From assembly GCA_949752735.1 (NCBI GenBank), contig OX457050.1:44994284-45058283 (forward strand): a DNA stretch of 64,000 nucleotides, given 5' to 3'. Position 1 is the stretch's first letter; every line of letters begins with the position of its first letter. Position numbers and translations under genes: made by a program. This document shows positions 31,200 to 44,805 of the stretch, in pieces. The stretch is from Lumbricus terrestris. Its lineage: Eukaryota > Annelida > Clitellata > Crassiclitellata > Lumbricidae. A model generated the notes under the pieces. That model ran no database searches and was not told the DNA's origin. It was given only the letters and a program-made list of their open reading frames with translations.

Positions 31200-31500
31200 A
31201 TGATCACCATACTAAAAATAAATTTAACACTGACTTCTAAAACAGAAACCGTGATATGTGGGGGGGCGATGTTAAATAGTCTTCGTGCAGAAGGTTTGAG
31301 TAGTCGCGTCTTCACACTGTATCACTTTTTACAAAACATCGCATTTCATCAAGATTATAGAACGATTCTTTTTAGCGATGAAACCAAGATTAACCTATTT
31401 CATTAGATGAAAGGAAAGTATATGGAGAAGTACCCGATCCCAAACATTGTCGTCATGCATTTAAAGTTAGAAAAGATAGCGAAATAATTTAATGATGTAT
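31200..31500 (+). pseudogene. Tc1/mariner transposase relic (fragment 3)
   Basis: A frame from 31,200 ends in LRAEGLSSRV...HQDYRTILFSDETKINLFH at 31,404. ILFSDE is the usual second-strand motif of Tc1/mariner transposases with the catalytic Asp. A shifted frame continues VYGEVPDPKHCRHAFK, as expected of the next part. One stop and one frame change are visible. Confidence 0.65.
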
Positions 31501-33600
31501 GCCATATGAATGTGCTGAAAAAACAGATTATACGGCTAGAATAAGATGTTGTTTTTGATATACCCGCCATATTGCTAAAGACCTGGAAGTATGTCTTAAA
31601 AATAAAAATTGTAAAATAAAAGCAGAAAGAATTTTAACGCTAATTAAACAACCCTACCGTGAATTTAATATATTGATTGCGCTTTGTAATTAATCGATTT
31701 CAAATGAAAAATATAAACTGATGTATATAAATTGTAAGGCAAAGGAGTTTTTTATTTTAACTTTTTTCTTTGCGGTTGTTAATTTTTCAAAAGTATCAAG
31801 TTAAATCTGACAAATTTCCTCAAGAGCTAATGCTATTCGAAAAGAATATAACACGCGACTATATTTGACAAATCAATGATTAATAAAATTGTATTGAATG
31901 TATGCTAATCCATTTGTCTGCGAGGGATCTGCATTCTAAAATTTGAACCTTTCAATCCAAGAAATATTGCATCCTACACGGGGTTCGTACATTGTATCGC
32001 CATTGTATATCTTAAAATTAATTTTTAATATCCCGGGTAGATAAAATGCAGAAATCGACAATCATGTCATTGGGTAACAAAAGTGTAACATTGCGAAGTC
32101 AAAAAACCAACAACAAGTGTTTTGACAAGTATTTATCAACAATACGGATTAAACGTGTAGAGATTACAGAACCGATAGAAGTGAAATCTTTGACCAAATA
32201 TGTAATTGCCAAACCATTGGTGGTGATGTCTGAAAATGGATCGTCGCATATATGAGTTTTTTTCAGAATCATTTACAAAAACTTAAAGTATGCTCTGTGC
32301 AAAACATTATGTCTGATGATCAAAGCTGTCATTATATACTGATAAATTCTATTTTAGAGAAAATTAAAGTTTTTGGAACATCCGATTATTTAATTTTTGT
32401 TGAAATAATTAAATTATTGTAGTGGGTTCGGTTTTATTTTACAATTATATAATTCAATCGTGCCGATTTTCAATATAAATTATATTTCCAAACATGATAA
32501 TGATTCTACGTATACGCCATAATATTAATATGCCGAATAATATTTTAAATGAGCAACCTTATCGAGTTTAATCAACCATCCTAATCGTCTAGTACAACTC
32601 TAACTAAACATTTATGGAATTTTGTTAAAAAGACCTTAAGAAATGAAACACGGCACAATACCCGGTCAATCATTGGCAAATGTAATGGTTCTAGAAAGGG
32701 ACATCTCAATCAGATCCTGAGTAGTCATCAAAAGTATTTGATTATTCTTTAATATTTTTAACCAATGAATTTTATTAAAATTTTAATTTTAAATTGTTTA
32801 AAAGATTGATATACAGAAGTATAATAAATAGATGTACAAAACAATATATGACGTGCCCGGGTATTTTCCCAAAATTTGATGGCTTGAATGAGACGGGTAA
32901 AACTTCATTTAAAATAGGTACATAAATTATTCAAATAATATATTACCGGGGGTAAATATTGAGTGTTTGCTACAATACACCCATTGATATAATAGATAAT
33001 GTGGGGTGGACCTCTAATCCCTAAAGAACAATATAATCGTATTCATAAATTATACCCATATTAAAATGAGTTTACACCAAAACCGAGAATCTACGTTTAT
33101 TGAGATAAATACCGGCTATTGATAGATATATTCAACCGCTGGCGAATTTGAATTTTTAGAAGCCTGTTAAAAAATATGGGCACATAAAGTAAGTTTAAAG
33201 ATCAAGACCATACATTTGAGTGTTTCATTTAATTACTAAACAACTTGGTGTGGAATACATCACAATCTGATTCATTTTGCAAAAACTTAATTTAAAACAC
33301 CCATACTTTAGTAGAACGATCCAAGACAATATCAGAAAGAAATCCCAACGTAGTAACACTGTAATTTAATATGACACATAAAAACGACCATGGGCGGAGT
33401 CATCACAAACTCAACAGGTTGAATTGTTTAAAAGAAATTTAATCGTTAAATATCGATGCTTTTAAAAAAATACTTGCATTAAAAATAATCCCACAAAGGG
33501 ATATACAAGTTCGAATTGGTTATACCCATTACATTTTTTAAATTATATGATTTATGTCGATTTTGGATTTATAAATTTAAATTCAAATAAACGCAAAATA
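31501..33600. other. Unassigned relic DNA
   Basis: No supported gene. A 69-codon frame at 32,046 has no context. Around 32,590-32,700 one frame reads LTKHLWNFVKKTLRNETR, which could be the tail of a DDE transposase, but there is nothing nearby to confirm it. Confidence 0.45.
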
Positions 33601-33617
33601 TATTGGAAACCCCCTGA

Positions 33618-36600
33618 TTATTTTCTCTTCTTCTCTACTTCAACAGTAAATAAATTATCACTACTTGTTATTCCTATTTCTACTAATGTTATTTCCTTTC
33701 TCTTTTTGTCATAAACAAGTATGTCTAGTTTGTTATTCTTAATCTTTACTGATGCATCCACTCTTATTTCCACCTCTTGGTTAGCTAATATTTCTTGTAT
33801 CGAGTGGTTTCTTATTTTATTAGATTATATTGCAAACATAGGTTGAGGTGAATGCATCTTACTACTTCATTGTGTCTTCTCATGTAATCATGTCCTAACA
33901 TTCTGTCGCATTGAGTAGCCAAATGGTCTACTGTTTTAAATGCTAAATTACAGTGTTGGCATTTCTTACATTATCCGAAGAAGACATTTCTGTCTTGCAC
34001 AAAGCATAAGGCTGCTTCATCTCTAGCCTTGTTATTTCCACTACAAAGCCATACCGAGGAGTCTTTCATACTAAACAATGGATTGGATTGATTTCTATAT
34101 AACTTTTTATGACAAGCTTTTTTATTATTAATCTTGTTATATAGATAGCTTTTTTGAGCTTTTTCAATCGTCTCATCATTTATTTCTTCTTCCTTGATGG
34201 TGTACTTTTCTACCAAGTATTTACTAATAGTGAATAGGTGGGACATTTTGTTTTCTTCAGATTTAAGAATAGCTGTTTTTCTTATACTAGTATTTTTAAA
34301 TTTCTCCAGCATACTCTTTAATCTGAATAGCATTGATTCACTTTTGAATTCAACACTGTGTAATCCTCGGCCTATTTCTTTTATTGGTAGATACAGACGA
34401 TCCATATTGGCAGGCCTGTAGTGGATTCTGTGTTTGACAAGGACTTTTCATATGTCTTTGTCTATGAACTTTTCAGGCTCTAGATCTAGAATGCCGATGT
34501 AGTAGTTCATTAGTGAGATAGCATGCTCATTTATTCCTCTGAATAGATTCTTTCCATTCAGATTGGACTTACATAGACTTTTTATCTTTTTAAGTAACTC
34601 ACTTTTCAGTTTATTAAATGATTCAGGATGTATTTCACTTTGTCTATTTTCTATTACTCCAAGATATATATATCCGGCTGTACTGTTCATGAGCAATGCG
34701 TCATCTCCCATTGATGCTACAGTGGTTGCTGATTTTTCAGCATTCTTTTATAGGCCTACAGTATTGAGGAAGTTCTTTGTTTCTTTCATGATGTTCCTTA
34801 CATCTTCCTCAGTGCTTCCAAAGATTTTTAAATCATCGATAAAGAGCAGGTGATTGCATGTGTATGATTCCTCATCAGTATCTACATTTACTTTTGGATA
34901 CGTTAGATTTAATCTCTTACTGAAAGGATCCATACACAATACAAATAATAGAGGCGATAGGCTATCTTCTTGGAGTATACCTCTCTGGATTTTCTTTTCC
35001 AGAATTACCTCTAGCCCTGATCGTATCTCTATCCGTCATTGATTGATTGTATTCTCTAAGAATTCTTCAATCCAGGTAGGAAACTTTAGATTCTTGACAC
35101 ATGATATTAGATACTCATGGTCGACCGAATCAATTGCCTTTTTGACATCTATCCAGACTGTCTTTAGGTTGTTCCCATTTGTCCTGTTTATGGCCTTATT
35201 GATCAGGGCCTGCTCCTTCGCCCCTAGCACACCTCTTACCGTCCCGAGATGGTTCTCAGATAGTAAGCCTCGGCGTTCAACCTCAAGCTGCATTATATAA
35301 GTGACACATTTAGTTGTCAACTTATATAAATTCGACATGCAGGTGATTGGCCTGAAGTCACTTCCTTTTACAGGGATACATTTTGGTATAAGGTATGTCA
35401 CTCCCCTGTAGAACCAGTCTTCTTCCCATTGTCTCTCTATACATATGTTTCTAACAACTGCATAAATACACTCATGCAGGCTGTCTAATTTCTTAATAAA
35501 GAAATTGTATATGCCATCACACCCGGCTGCTTTCCAGTTTGGCAGATATTTTATTATCTCTAGGAATTCGCTTAGAGATGGGAATACCACTGTTCCTTTT
35601 TCTTCCGGTATGTGCTCATAGAGGTACTCTCTGAAGCCTTCGCTTCCAGTGTCATCTTTCTCCCACATTGTTGACCAATATGATTTAATTTGAGAAGTGG
35701 GGACAGATGTTTCTGGCTTTGATGACTCGGCGAGCTCCATGTAGAATCTTTCTCTATAGAGTTCAAGTCACGGTTGGCTCTTCTGAATGCTATTCTACTC
35801 AAACAACTTGATTTTTTCGAGTAGATTGCTTGTCTCTCTTCGAGTTTCACTATTGCTTCCAAAACATCTTTAGGCTTACTCAGTATTAAGTTGAGCTCCC
35901 TCATCAGTTTCTTGGCATCAGCTAATTCTTGAGAAGATAGCTTACATTTGAGGATTTTCCTCTCGATATTTCCCTGCTAAGTCGATTGCTTGCGCACCTT
36001 CTCTGTCATTGCTTTATAGGTCAGTTGGGCAGACTGAATAAGACGTGCTATTGCTGTCATTGACCTGGGAGTAGAACTGGATACATGCTCTTTAAGGACT
36101 TGATTGATTAAATCAAGTACATTGGCATCCAAATGTTTTGAGAATATTTTTGGTGTTCTTTCTACTGACTCTATTTCCTTGTCGTCGATTCGTCTGATAT
36201 TGTCACCAAACTTATTTCTGACATTGATATATTGTTTTGTAGCAGTGAGGTTATCAATCTCATATACCAAATTTTCTTTCCTTCTCTTTCTTTTTGGACT
36301 TAAACCACCATTCTGAACTTCTGCGCTGAGATGTTCTTTTTCGACTTCTTGTTTGACAAATTTTTCACTAGTCAATTTTTTAAAATCTAGAATAGTGGTC
36401 CGTATCCCGAACTTACTAAAGTAAGCCTCCGTGATGATTTCCCATCCTGATCTTGGCACATGTCCCAATCTACCCTTTACTATCCTCAGTTTCGACGCTG
36501 GCTAAGATGGCTTTCAGTTTTGCGGGATTGTACTCTCGGTATTTTCGGCTTCTGCTGTTTCGTTCACGTTGTTTTCTGTATTTAAATTTTTCTTTAGTTT

Positions 36601-36621
36601 AACGTAATTCTTTTCTTTCAT
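33618..36621 (-). mobile_element. Decayed non-LTR retrotransposon with restriction-like endonuclease (R2/Dong-type layout)
   Basis: About 3 kb of minus-strand frames reads in the order expected for an early-branching, site-specific LINE. First comes a Lys/Arg-rich N-terminal region (about 36,600-35,980). Then comes the reverse transcriptase: WKAAGCDGIYNFFIKK, YLIPK, RPITCMSNLYK, motif A WIDVKKAIDSVDH near 35,140, a motif-B-like RGILQEDSLSPLLF near 34,980, and FIDDLKIFG (the YxDD box as FIDD) near 34,840. Next is a CCHC-type zinc segment ending CDRMLGHDYMRRHNEVVRCIH near 33,900. Last is a restriction-like endonuclease LDILVYDKKRKEITLVEIGI near 33,700. Several stops and frame changes break it (for example at 35,039-35,041 and near 34,745 and 34,440), so it is not functional as it stands. 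The 5' end and any target-site duplication were not found. Confidence 0.85.
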
Positions 36622-37764
36622 AATGACAAAACTTTATAAATCAATGAGGCTATATATTTCTATAATAGAACATATTGTATATAATGCAACTAAAAAGTAT
36701 AGAAATATTAGTAAATTAATTGTCGTTGTATTTTGATATAGATTGTTTTACAACGCTAAAATATTTTGTTGTTTGTGTATATCAAATACCAACGTCAAAT
36801 TCTTTGACTGTGCGTGGACAAGAACTTTCAAATGGAGACAAACAAAAAGATGGTTCAGTCTATTAAGTAGAAATCTTTTTATCAAGGTGGAAATAACATT
36901 TGGACGTAATACGACAATGGTTTATAAGGCAGTAAATTTATAATTTGCAAAACGCGGAGTTATAAAATTACTACGAGTATGGACATGTCCGAGACATGTG
37001 GGAAAGGAGCAGGCAATACTGATGCAAATGAAACAGCCCCTCCTAGCTGAGTTCGGCGCCAATACTTTGGACCATTGTTCGTTCAATTTTCATATTTTGA
37101 ATCAAACTCCTTTGATTTTTGAAAAAAGAACCGAATTTAATGCTTTGGAAACACACTTTAATCATACCACCTTTCGGAACATGATGAGAACATCTCGTTA
37201 TTCCTCGAAGATCTGTATTTTAATATTTCCACGAGAACTCGTCGAGTAAGATCTTCTAACGGAACACAATATATTTATACACTACGAAATGTTTGTCAAA
37301 TAATTGTCTTTATCTGCTGTGGGTTGGAATTACCTACCGACAGTGCCCGAGGTGAACAATTTATTTTCTGGGTAAAACAAATCATATTTGTGTTTTTATT
37401 TAACACATAAAGAATAATAAGGGCATTGAACAACAATCATTTATTCAAATATATTTTTTAAAGATTTTTAATTTTTTCTAATACAAAATTCAAAAATTTA
37501 ATCTCTTGAATCTTGACCAAAGAGCTTTAACGGTATTTGCATAACACCTGATTCAAACGTAAGTTTTGTATAACGACTATTGCAATAATAATCCGAAGTC
37601 TAGAGGATTGGAAAATATTAAAAAATACACACACTGCTCATTAAAATATATGGTACTTCTTTATGTAATCAATATCTTCTGCTTAGAAATGCCTCATATA
37701 GAATTTCCCAAGTCTATGTATAATTGTACTAAACCCCAGTGTTAATGTATTACATGGCTATGCT
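36622..37764. other. Unassigned, no gene
   Basis: Two moderate frames (36,743-36,943 and 36,998-37,249, plus) may be parts of a broken coding element, but I do not recognise either. No start signals. Confidence 0.45.
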
Positions 37765-38330
37765 ATTTTTTGCAACAAGGGGAATTTTCCATAGAGACTA
37801 CTAAAGATTTTGTTCCTAGTATTGTGAGATTTTTACTTACCACCTCTTTCGTCGATAGTTCACTTAGAATTACCATAGGCCTTGACGCCAAGGAATCTGT
37901 CGTGTTTTTGGTATCCGAGCATTTTCATAGCCAGTCTTTCTATTGTTATATTATACTTTTATGTATAATTGACAGCTAACGTCCTACGACACTTTTTCTC
38001 TTGATTCAATACTTCATACTAAACATGTTATATTCACGTTTTCCAAGGTTTTGGGTTGGCTGCTTTTCATCTTCTTTTATCCTGAATATCATTCTACCCA
38101 CAATCCTCTGCCATATTGCATGTACTTTTTATCGTCAAGCGTGTCATCATTTCAACATGTTCAGCTTTTATCCTCTTCTGCCTTGTATATCTCTTTGTCC
38201 CCTCCATTTGACTTGGTTCGCCACGCTTCCCATTCGTTCCCTTTTTGTAAATGGGCACTCCATTGGATTCGAGCTGACGTCTCTTAATTTCAACCTCGAG
38301 TACACCACCGTTATACTGGGAGTACTCACA
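37765..38330 (-). mobile_element. SINE-like repeat family 1, copy C
   Basis: A near full-length copy in minus orientation. The head, near 38,330-38,260, reads gtactcccagtataacggtgg, then cgaggttgaaattaagagacg and a B-box-like agctcgaatcc. The body shares ccatttgacttggttcgcca (plus orientation) and tctttctattgttatattatact with other copies. The tail ends gagactactaaagattttgttcc. Three spurious frames on both strands fall inside it. Confidence 0.85.
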
Positions 38331-39480
38331 GCCATACTTATATTTTATACAACCCACTACAGACTCAATATTTTTCACAATACTGTATCTGGTTGGTAAC
38401 TACAAAAACTCGTAATATAGGCATGGTATATTAAGGTGTCGATTTTTGACAATTAACTATATTTCTTTATTTGAAACATTGTGTGTTATTCGAATGCAAT
38501 ACCCACACGATATATTAAAACTTACGTTTTAACTTGGAATTTAAAAAAAAAGAAATTTATATTTTAGATTTATCGTTCCCTACAAAATCAACAATGAAAT
38601 GGCCTTCCCAATCAGCGGATACTTCCATTTAGCACCCTACATGAATTTGATATTCTTTTCTTAAATCACTGGTCTTCGCAGTAAAAGGTATATTTGTTTG
38701 ATGTTTTAAAAAACGTATGTTTTATTTACGGGAAATATGACACATAAATGTTTTGTTTTTGCTGTGGGGTAATGTATACACCCCAATCGATTAATTAGAT
38801 GCGTTATCATTATCTTTTAATTTACATACTGTTTTTAGAATCCGTGATAAAACATACGATTTTTATATTTACTCTTTCAATATCGGGATCTACATGTTTA
38901 ATACCTTGATTAGAAATTAATCTTCCCATTTTTTGAATATATTTGAAAATTATACTGTTTGTTCCAAATTCTAAATGTTCTAATTGAATTTTACATATTT
39001 CACTGAATATAACGTTTGCTCAATTTTCTTCAGAATATTCTTGGAAATTTTTGATAAGTTGAACTTGACAATTAAATTATATTTGAAGATTGTTAAAAAT
39101 ATTTTGTTTTGAAATCATAAGAACTATAGAAGTATCTTTGAAAATATGAAAAGTAATTCTGTTGTCTATATCGATCAAACCCAGGTTTTCCATTTCTGTC
39201 AATATAAAGGTTTTCCCAGCTTCAGGTAACCTAACATATGTGCTTGTATCACTTATTTTTTGCATATCCCACCGTAGATTTAGAAACATTGGGTTGCATG
39301 TTTGTGACTGACTCTATGATATATGCCTTGATTTGGGAATAGAATCTAAAGTTATATATGGTGGCTGCATTTTTTTCGTCATTTTAATATAATAATTAAC
39401 AGTTTATTAGCTAGTCATGAAACTATGAAAAAGAAAATATACAGCAAAAACCCCTCTCAAATTTACCAACAATTTTTTTG
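38331..39480. other. Unassigned relic DNA
   Basis: No gene seen. A 70-codon minus frame at 39,077-39,289 is of no known kind. Confidence 0.45.
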
Positions 39481-39489
39481 GATTTTAAA

Positions 39490-39700
39490 AACTTTGATTG
39501 TTTGTAGAAAAGGATATATTTTATAATAATTTTTTATACACCGCTCAAATGTTAAAGCCCCTTTCTACCAAACTTTAATTTTAAACATTTACAATATTTT
39601 GTAAATGTGTAGTACTTAATACTTCGTGGGATTTGGACTCACATTTCTCAATATATTTTCTGGTATGCTTCCATTGCACCAAGAGCACTTGTCCTCTCAT
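39490..39700 (-). mobile_element. SINE-like repeat family 2, copy A
   Basis: On the minus strand the sequence begins around 39,690 with ctcttggtgcaatggaagcat, which has an A-box-like tggtgcaatgg. It continues ataccagaaaatatattgag to a B-box-like gtccaaatccc. The roughly 120-base body matches the copy at 49,960-50,160 (tatacaccgct, tgtttgtagaaa and an inverted atttacaata...tattgtaaat stretch). Different head and body from family 1. Confidence 0.7.
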
Positions 39701-39924
39701 TTACATTATGGAATTAGGGGAAAATAGAATATTTATTGGTGTATTTGTTTTTCTAAGCTTTATTATTTAATCTGTCTGTGTTTTTTGTTCATACCTTATA
39801 TGTTGTCAAATTTCAGTTCATCGATCATTATATTACCAATATTTTCGGCCTTTGTGATTTAAAACGTATTGATCCGAAGCTACTATCTGAAGATAGGTGT
39901 ATACTATAATGTGTGAAAACGTCT

Positions 39925-40140
39925 GGTGGTTTTAAACAATACTGTTTAGTGATGAATGAGAGAGTTAAGTTGATCATCACAATGGAGGTCCGAGAGGTTG
40001 ACACTTTTTGAGAACATTGGAGAAACCAACAAATTAAAGACAGGCATTATAACATAAGATTAAATAGCATGTGAGGGTATTCGAAAGGCCACTGGAATCA
40101 ATTCTATATTGGATGGTTTGTGATATATTTGGTTTTTAAA
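39925..40140 (+). pseudogene. Tc1/mariner transposase relic (fragment 4)
   Basis: One frame reads TILFSDE and continues with RLTLFENIGETNKLKTGIIT...ACEGIRKATGINSI, the arrangement seen after the second catalytic Asp of Tc1 transposases, with stops inside. Short, and the family assignment rests mainly on LFSDE. Confidence 0.4.
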
Positions 40141-43100
40141 TATAATATTCAATATCCTTTAAATTTTAATTCTGTCCATTTTAAAGCAAAATAATGCACA
40201 GTGCATTATGATTTTTAAAAGAAAATTTAACAACCAACTTAATTGAAAGGAGGTGTATATTTGAAAAAAATATTTTACTTTGTATGTTACAATATCTTTA
40301 AGATATTGTCCCTCGACAGATTGAAGAGGTGTTAGAAACCCCACAATGGGCTAATGCCCAGTGTTAAATAAAACCGGGTTGCTTTGTAGCAATTGGTTTT
40401 TAATATATCAATAAAATAAATATTGGTGTAAATAATATTTTATAAAGGTTTTGATTAATTGTTTTTGCACTAGCATTATTTAAAAAGTATTTCTTTTTAT
40501 AAAAACAAAACCAAATTTTTTAATAAGACAATGAAAATATACCAATGAAAATAAAGCTCGTATATATTCATGCGAAATACCAAAACCAATAGAGAATGAT
40601 AGGTACCCCGGTTTGAATAAAGTATTACCATGCATGCCTGTTGGAAACGAGACCATCCTACTGAAAATTTAAGTAAATACAAAAAACAATTTAATAAGAA
40701 ACCATGTTCTCATAATGATAAGGAGCCCACACATGCCAAATCATTATAAACACAAAAAGAGTTTATAATTGCATCCGTACATTAAAAAATCAATAAACTG
40801 TTTATACTACTATATAGAACCTCTTAAGAACAGATTTGGGGGTTCTAGTAAAAGCAATGGTAATAAGCACTCTAAAATTACTTATACGTGTTAATAAAAG
40901 TGTACTACCATATGCATGAGGAATGTATAAACCCGCATAGAATACGGTGAAGTTGATAAGAAGTATATTTAATAGTGACGCATCAATAAATAGAGTCGGT
41001 TGTTGATAATTAAGAGCTTTTTTCTTTTTGAACCCATACCTAACTAAACTCGGTTTTAATTCTTAATGCATGCTCTTATATACAAAAAAGATTAACTCCT
41101 TTCCCCAGATAATAATACTAATAACGCAATTCATTAAAAACAAACTCCTCCTCGCCATAAATTTAAAATAGTTTCCTGCGTGTCATACAATTTTATACAT
41201 GTTTTGATGGAGCCCTCCCTATATGATAGCTTAATCTTAATGTGAAAATTGTTTAAATAATATAATGTATGTGTCATTAATCATATATTTAGCCAAATAT
41301 GAGGTGGGCATGCCAATTTTTACAACTAATTCTGTTTGAACATTAAATTCTGTTTCATGATACAACTAACTATTATTCTTTTAGTGTTAAACAGCAATTT
41401 CATATTGTTGACAGATACAGCGATATGTAAGTTTAAATTATTTAAAAAGCTAGTGAGATTACAAAAGTTCATTGAGCATGTTTCTGTAAGAAATACAATT
41501 GTTGTTAATATGCGAGCAGCGTTTAATATAAATAGAACTTTCAATAGATTTGACAACGTAGATTCAAGAAAGAATGAACCGTATTATTAAACAAATTTGA
41601 TAATTGAATAATTGGTGAACCTGCAATAGTTCTATGCTTTCGATAGGATATCTCAAAACAAAGAGACATAAATCTGAATCAAGCGACTTAACATTTATGG
41701 CCAAGAATGAAGCTTTGATGAAATGTTTAAAGTGGCGTGTTTGTTGGGAAGAAAATTCTAATAAAAATACATTCAAGTAAATAACGTGAACAAAGAATTT
41801 CAAAAAATGTGTGAGTTACTTCATGAATGTTAAAGATTTTTCAACTAAATTGGTTATATGCACATATTAAAGAAATCCAAGGCGCAATCAAAAAACTTAT
41901 TATTAAAAAAATATAAAGATAAAACAGAGTCCGGTCTCATGTTGAAAAATGTAGCATCTCATATAATATAGGATATAGATTCAAGACAATAGAATTAAAA
42001 CGTTTAAAGAAGTTAATTGAAAAACAACAAAACTATAACCGTCTAAATGGATTTAAAAACATACCAAATCGAAAATCTAAACGCACAGTAATTAACCCTA
42101 AACTCGTAAAAAGTTTTAGATGTATGGCATCATATTATCTTTCAAAGTGTTCAGGAAAGGTGCTAATATGACCAAAAAACAGTTTTCGGCCTACAGCCTT
42201 AAATATAAACGGCCTTGTTTGAAGACGAGACCATTAAAACCATATTCGGTATAAACGATAATTGACTTGGAAAAATCTTGCTGTTTCGTCTTTAAAGAAA
42301 TGCAATGAATTACGGAATTGCCAGAAACAGGGGCGATGAATATAAATTATTAATTAACTGTAATAGGAACGGCCAGCACAAATGGTTGCTCTGAGATAGT
42401 CTCCAGTCCCCCAAACGATTGGTCAAACACGAAAGCATAGGCAGACTTGTAAAAACAGACAATTAAGCTGTCAAACGAAACATCTGGTCTAATAATACCA
42501 AACGGGACAATTATAACGACCGTTTAATAAATACATGCTTTAAATTAGCAGAAGACATAATAATTATATGACAGCGGTAAAAAAAAGAACACGGGATCAA
42601 TCCTTTAATTCATAGGATTAAAGAGAATGTATGTTGGTAAAAAGACAGTACAATTCAAATACGAAATCAAAGCAAAAAAGACATTTAAATACAGGAGAAC
42701 AATGAGTTAAGACTTTCTCCCCATCATCAATATTTTAAATTGTAAATATAGGCACTTCCATGATTAAATTAAGCGACCTTGGAAATAAAACAGTAAGGAA
42801 AATAATATGAGAATAGGAAGACAAATTAAAAAGGTATGGATAAAAATCTACCATGCTAAAATATAAAATTAATTAAGGGGTGTCCTATTAAGAATACACA
42901 CAATCGTAGAATAAATCAAAAATAACGATATGCTATCTAACACTATAAATTGATTGGAAGGGGAAGCGCGATCATTACAATCTCCGTGAACGTCGTCTAC
43001 ATTTTTAGTACTAAATAAAAATAGAAACAAAAGAATATATACTGATTAATGACTTTTAAATATACGAGCTGCTGCAAGGATTCGTTTCCCGTCTTGAGTC

Positions 43101-44250
43101 AAAGAATATATAATAGTGTTCTCAATACACGGGTCTGGGCTATTTGAAATACACCCTGAGACAAAAACAGTCCTTTTTATAAATCTAAAAAATTGAATAT
43201 TGCGCAATCTATATAGAATAAATCAGATGGCTTTGTTGTTTAATTTGTATCAACGTATACTCTATATGTATTGAAAATTTTTATTGTGATTAAAACATTC
43301 TCTTTTAATTAAAATTTAAACAATAGACTAAATATGCCCTCATTTATTAAATATCAAATTAAATGTGGCTTTTCAATTTATTAAAAGGCGACATGTATCT
43401 ATTTACCCCTTTTACATAGTTAATGCAAAGGGAAAATGAAACAAAAAGTTTTAAGGATATTTCTTAAGCATAAAAAATTTCAAATAGAAATTTTGCACCC
43501 GGTTAGTGTTTTATATAGAACTATTTTGAAAGCATTAACAAATACAATTAACGCGTAGATTGGCTGTTTGTTTTTGATAAACTAGGTGTAATATGTGAAA
43601 TCACTTTAAATACTAAAATTATCAAAAGGAGGAACTGACAACTTAGCATCAGAAAACTCAACATAGACAATATATTGGCATAGACAATTTAATATTAAAG
43701 GCGACTTTTAAAAAAGCTATATTCTATACTTTAATATTCTTTTTTAATAAAATATCATACGGGCTTTGAATTTTAACTAGTAAAGGAATAGTCTAGATAG
43801 ATATAGAAATTGTTTTTAGCAACGAAAGTTGGAAATGGGGACTATAATGTAGAAACTATTAATATCGATAACGTGTATTTTTTGTACTCGAGTGTTGGCT
43901 AAAATTATATATAAACTTGCTGAAGTGCTTGAAAACAAAGATGATTTGGCATTTTAACAGAATAAATACATCTTGTCACAATCATCATAAACACGAGACC
44001 GGTTTCCCCAATCCAAATGGAAGATTGCAATGACTTGTATAACCGCTCGATCTAAATCGAAAGACGTTAACAATAAAAAGGCATTGGACTATCAAATGTC
44101 ATTTTAAAAAGTTGGTTCAAAAACCGCGTCAATGATTTTTCTAACAAGACCAAAATAAAACCGCTGATATCGGAGCTATTGCATTCAGCTGTTTTTGTTC
44201 TATATTTTTGGGGGATCGGATTACAATTGGCCTACATATTTATCCAATGA
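40141..44250. other. Unassigned relic DNA, 4.1 kb
   Basis: No gene seen on either strand. Frames of 76-84 codons at 41,326-41,803 overlap each other on opposite strands and have no start signal. Around 41,990-42,130 one plus frame reads RLKKLIEKQQNYNRLNGFKN with later RKSKRTVINPKLVKSFR, possibly a transposase helix-turn-helix remnant, but this is too weak to name. Confidence 0.45.
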
Positions 44251-44254
44251 AGAG

Positions 44255-44805
44255 GTTCTTCCGGGAAATCTCTTGAAAGTTAAACGTTCCCAACTTTATA
44301 ATGTTTTTACACCTCAAAACTCGCCTGTAGTTCGCTTAGAACTACAATGCCCACCACGGGCATTGGTCTCAAAGGACCTGTCGAGTTTTTGGGGCCCGCG
44401 CCTTTTCGTTAGCCCATCTTTCTATTATTATATTATACTTTATGTACAATTGACAGCTTTCGTCTCACGATCCTTTCTAACTAGGATTGTTGATGTGGGT
44501 TAATATTTCACACCAAATATGTTTTATTCACTCTCTCTAAGGTTTTTGTTTAGCTACTTTTTATTATATTTTATCTTGATAATCATTTTGCCCGCAGTCC
44601 CTCGTCATGTTGCCTGTATTCTATATCATTGGGCGTGTCATTCTTTCAACGTATTTTGCTTTTCTTTACCTTACATACCAATTTGGGCACTTCCCAGTTA
44701 ACTATGTTTGCCACGTCTATTATCCATATGTTTTTTGTGATGGGTACTTCAGGTGATTCAAACTCGCGTTTCTCAGGTTTGACGTCGAGTATATTATGGG
44801 AAAGA
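44255..44805 (-). mobile_element. SINE-like repeat family 1, copy D
   Basis: Minus-strand copy. The body landmark tctttctattattatattatact is near 44,420-44,442. The head near 44,760-44,800 has aacctgagaaacgcgagtttgaatc, the B-box region. More diverged than the other copies, especially in the tail. Confidence 0.75.

Noticed and set aside
32046..32255. 69-codon plus frame as an integrase fragment
   Set aside because: A few residues recalled an integrase but no catalytic residue or neighbouring domain supports it.
38001..38399. 132-codon plus frame, and overlapping frames on both strands
   Set aside because: All lie inside SINE-like copy C, overlap one another and are not conserved in the other copies, so they are chance frames.
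41336..41590. 84-codon plus frame with a hydrophobic start
   Set aside because: A similar-length frame lies on the opposite strand, there is no CCC signal and it sits in the relic island.
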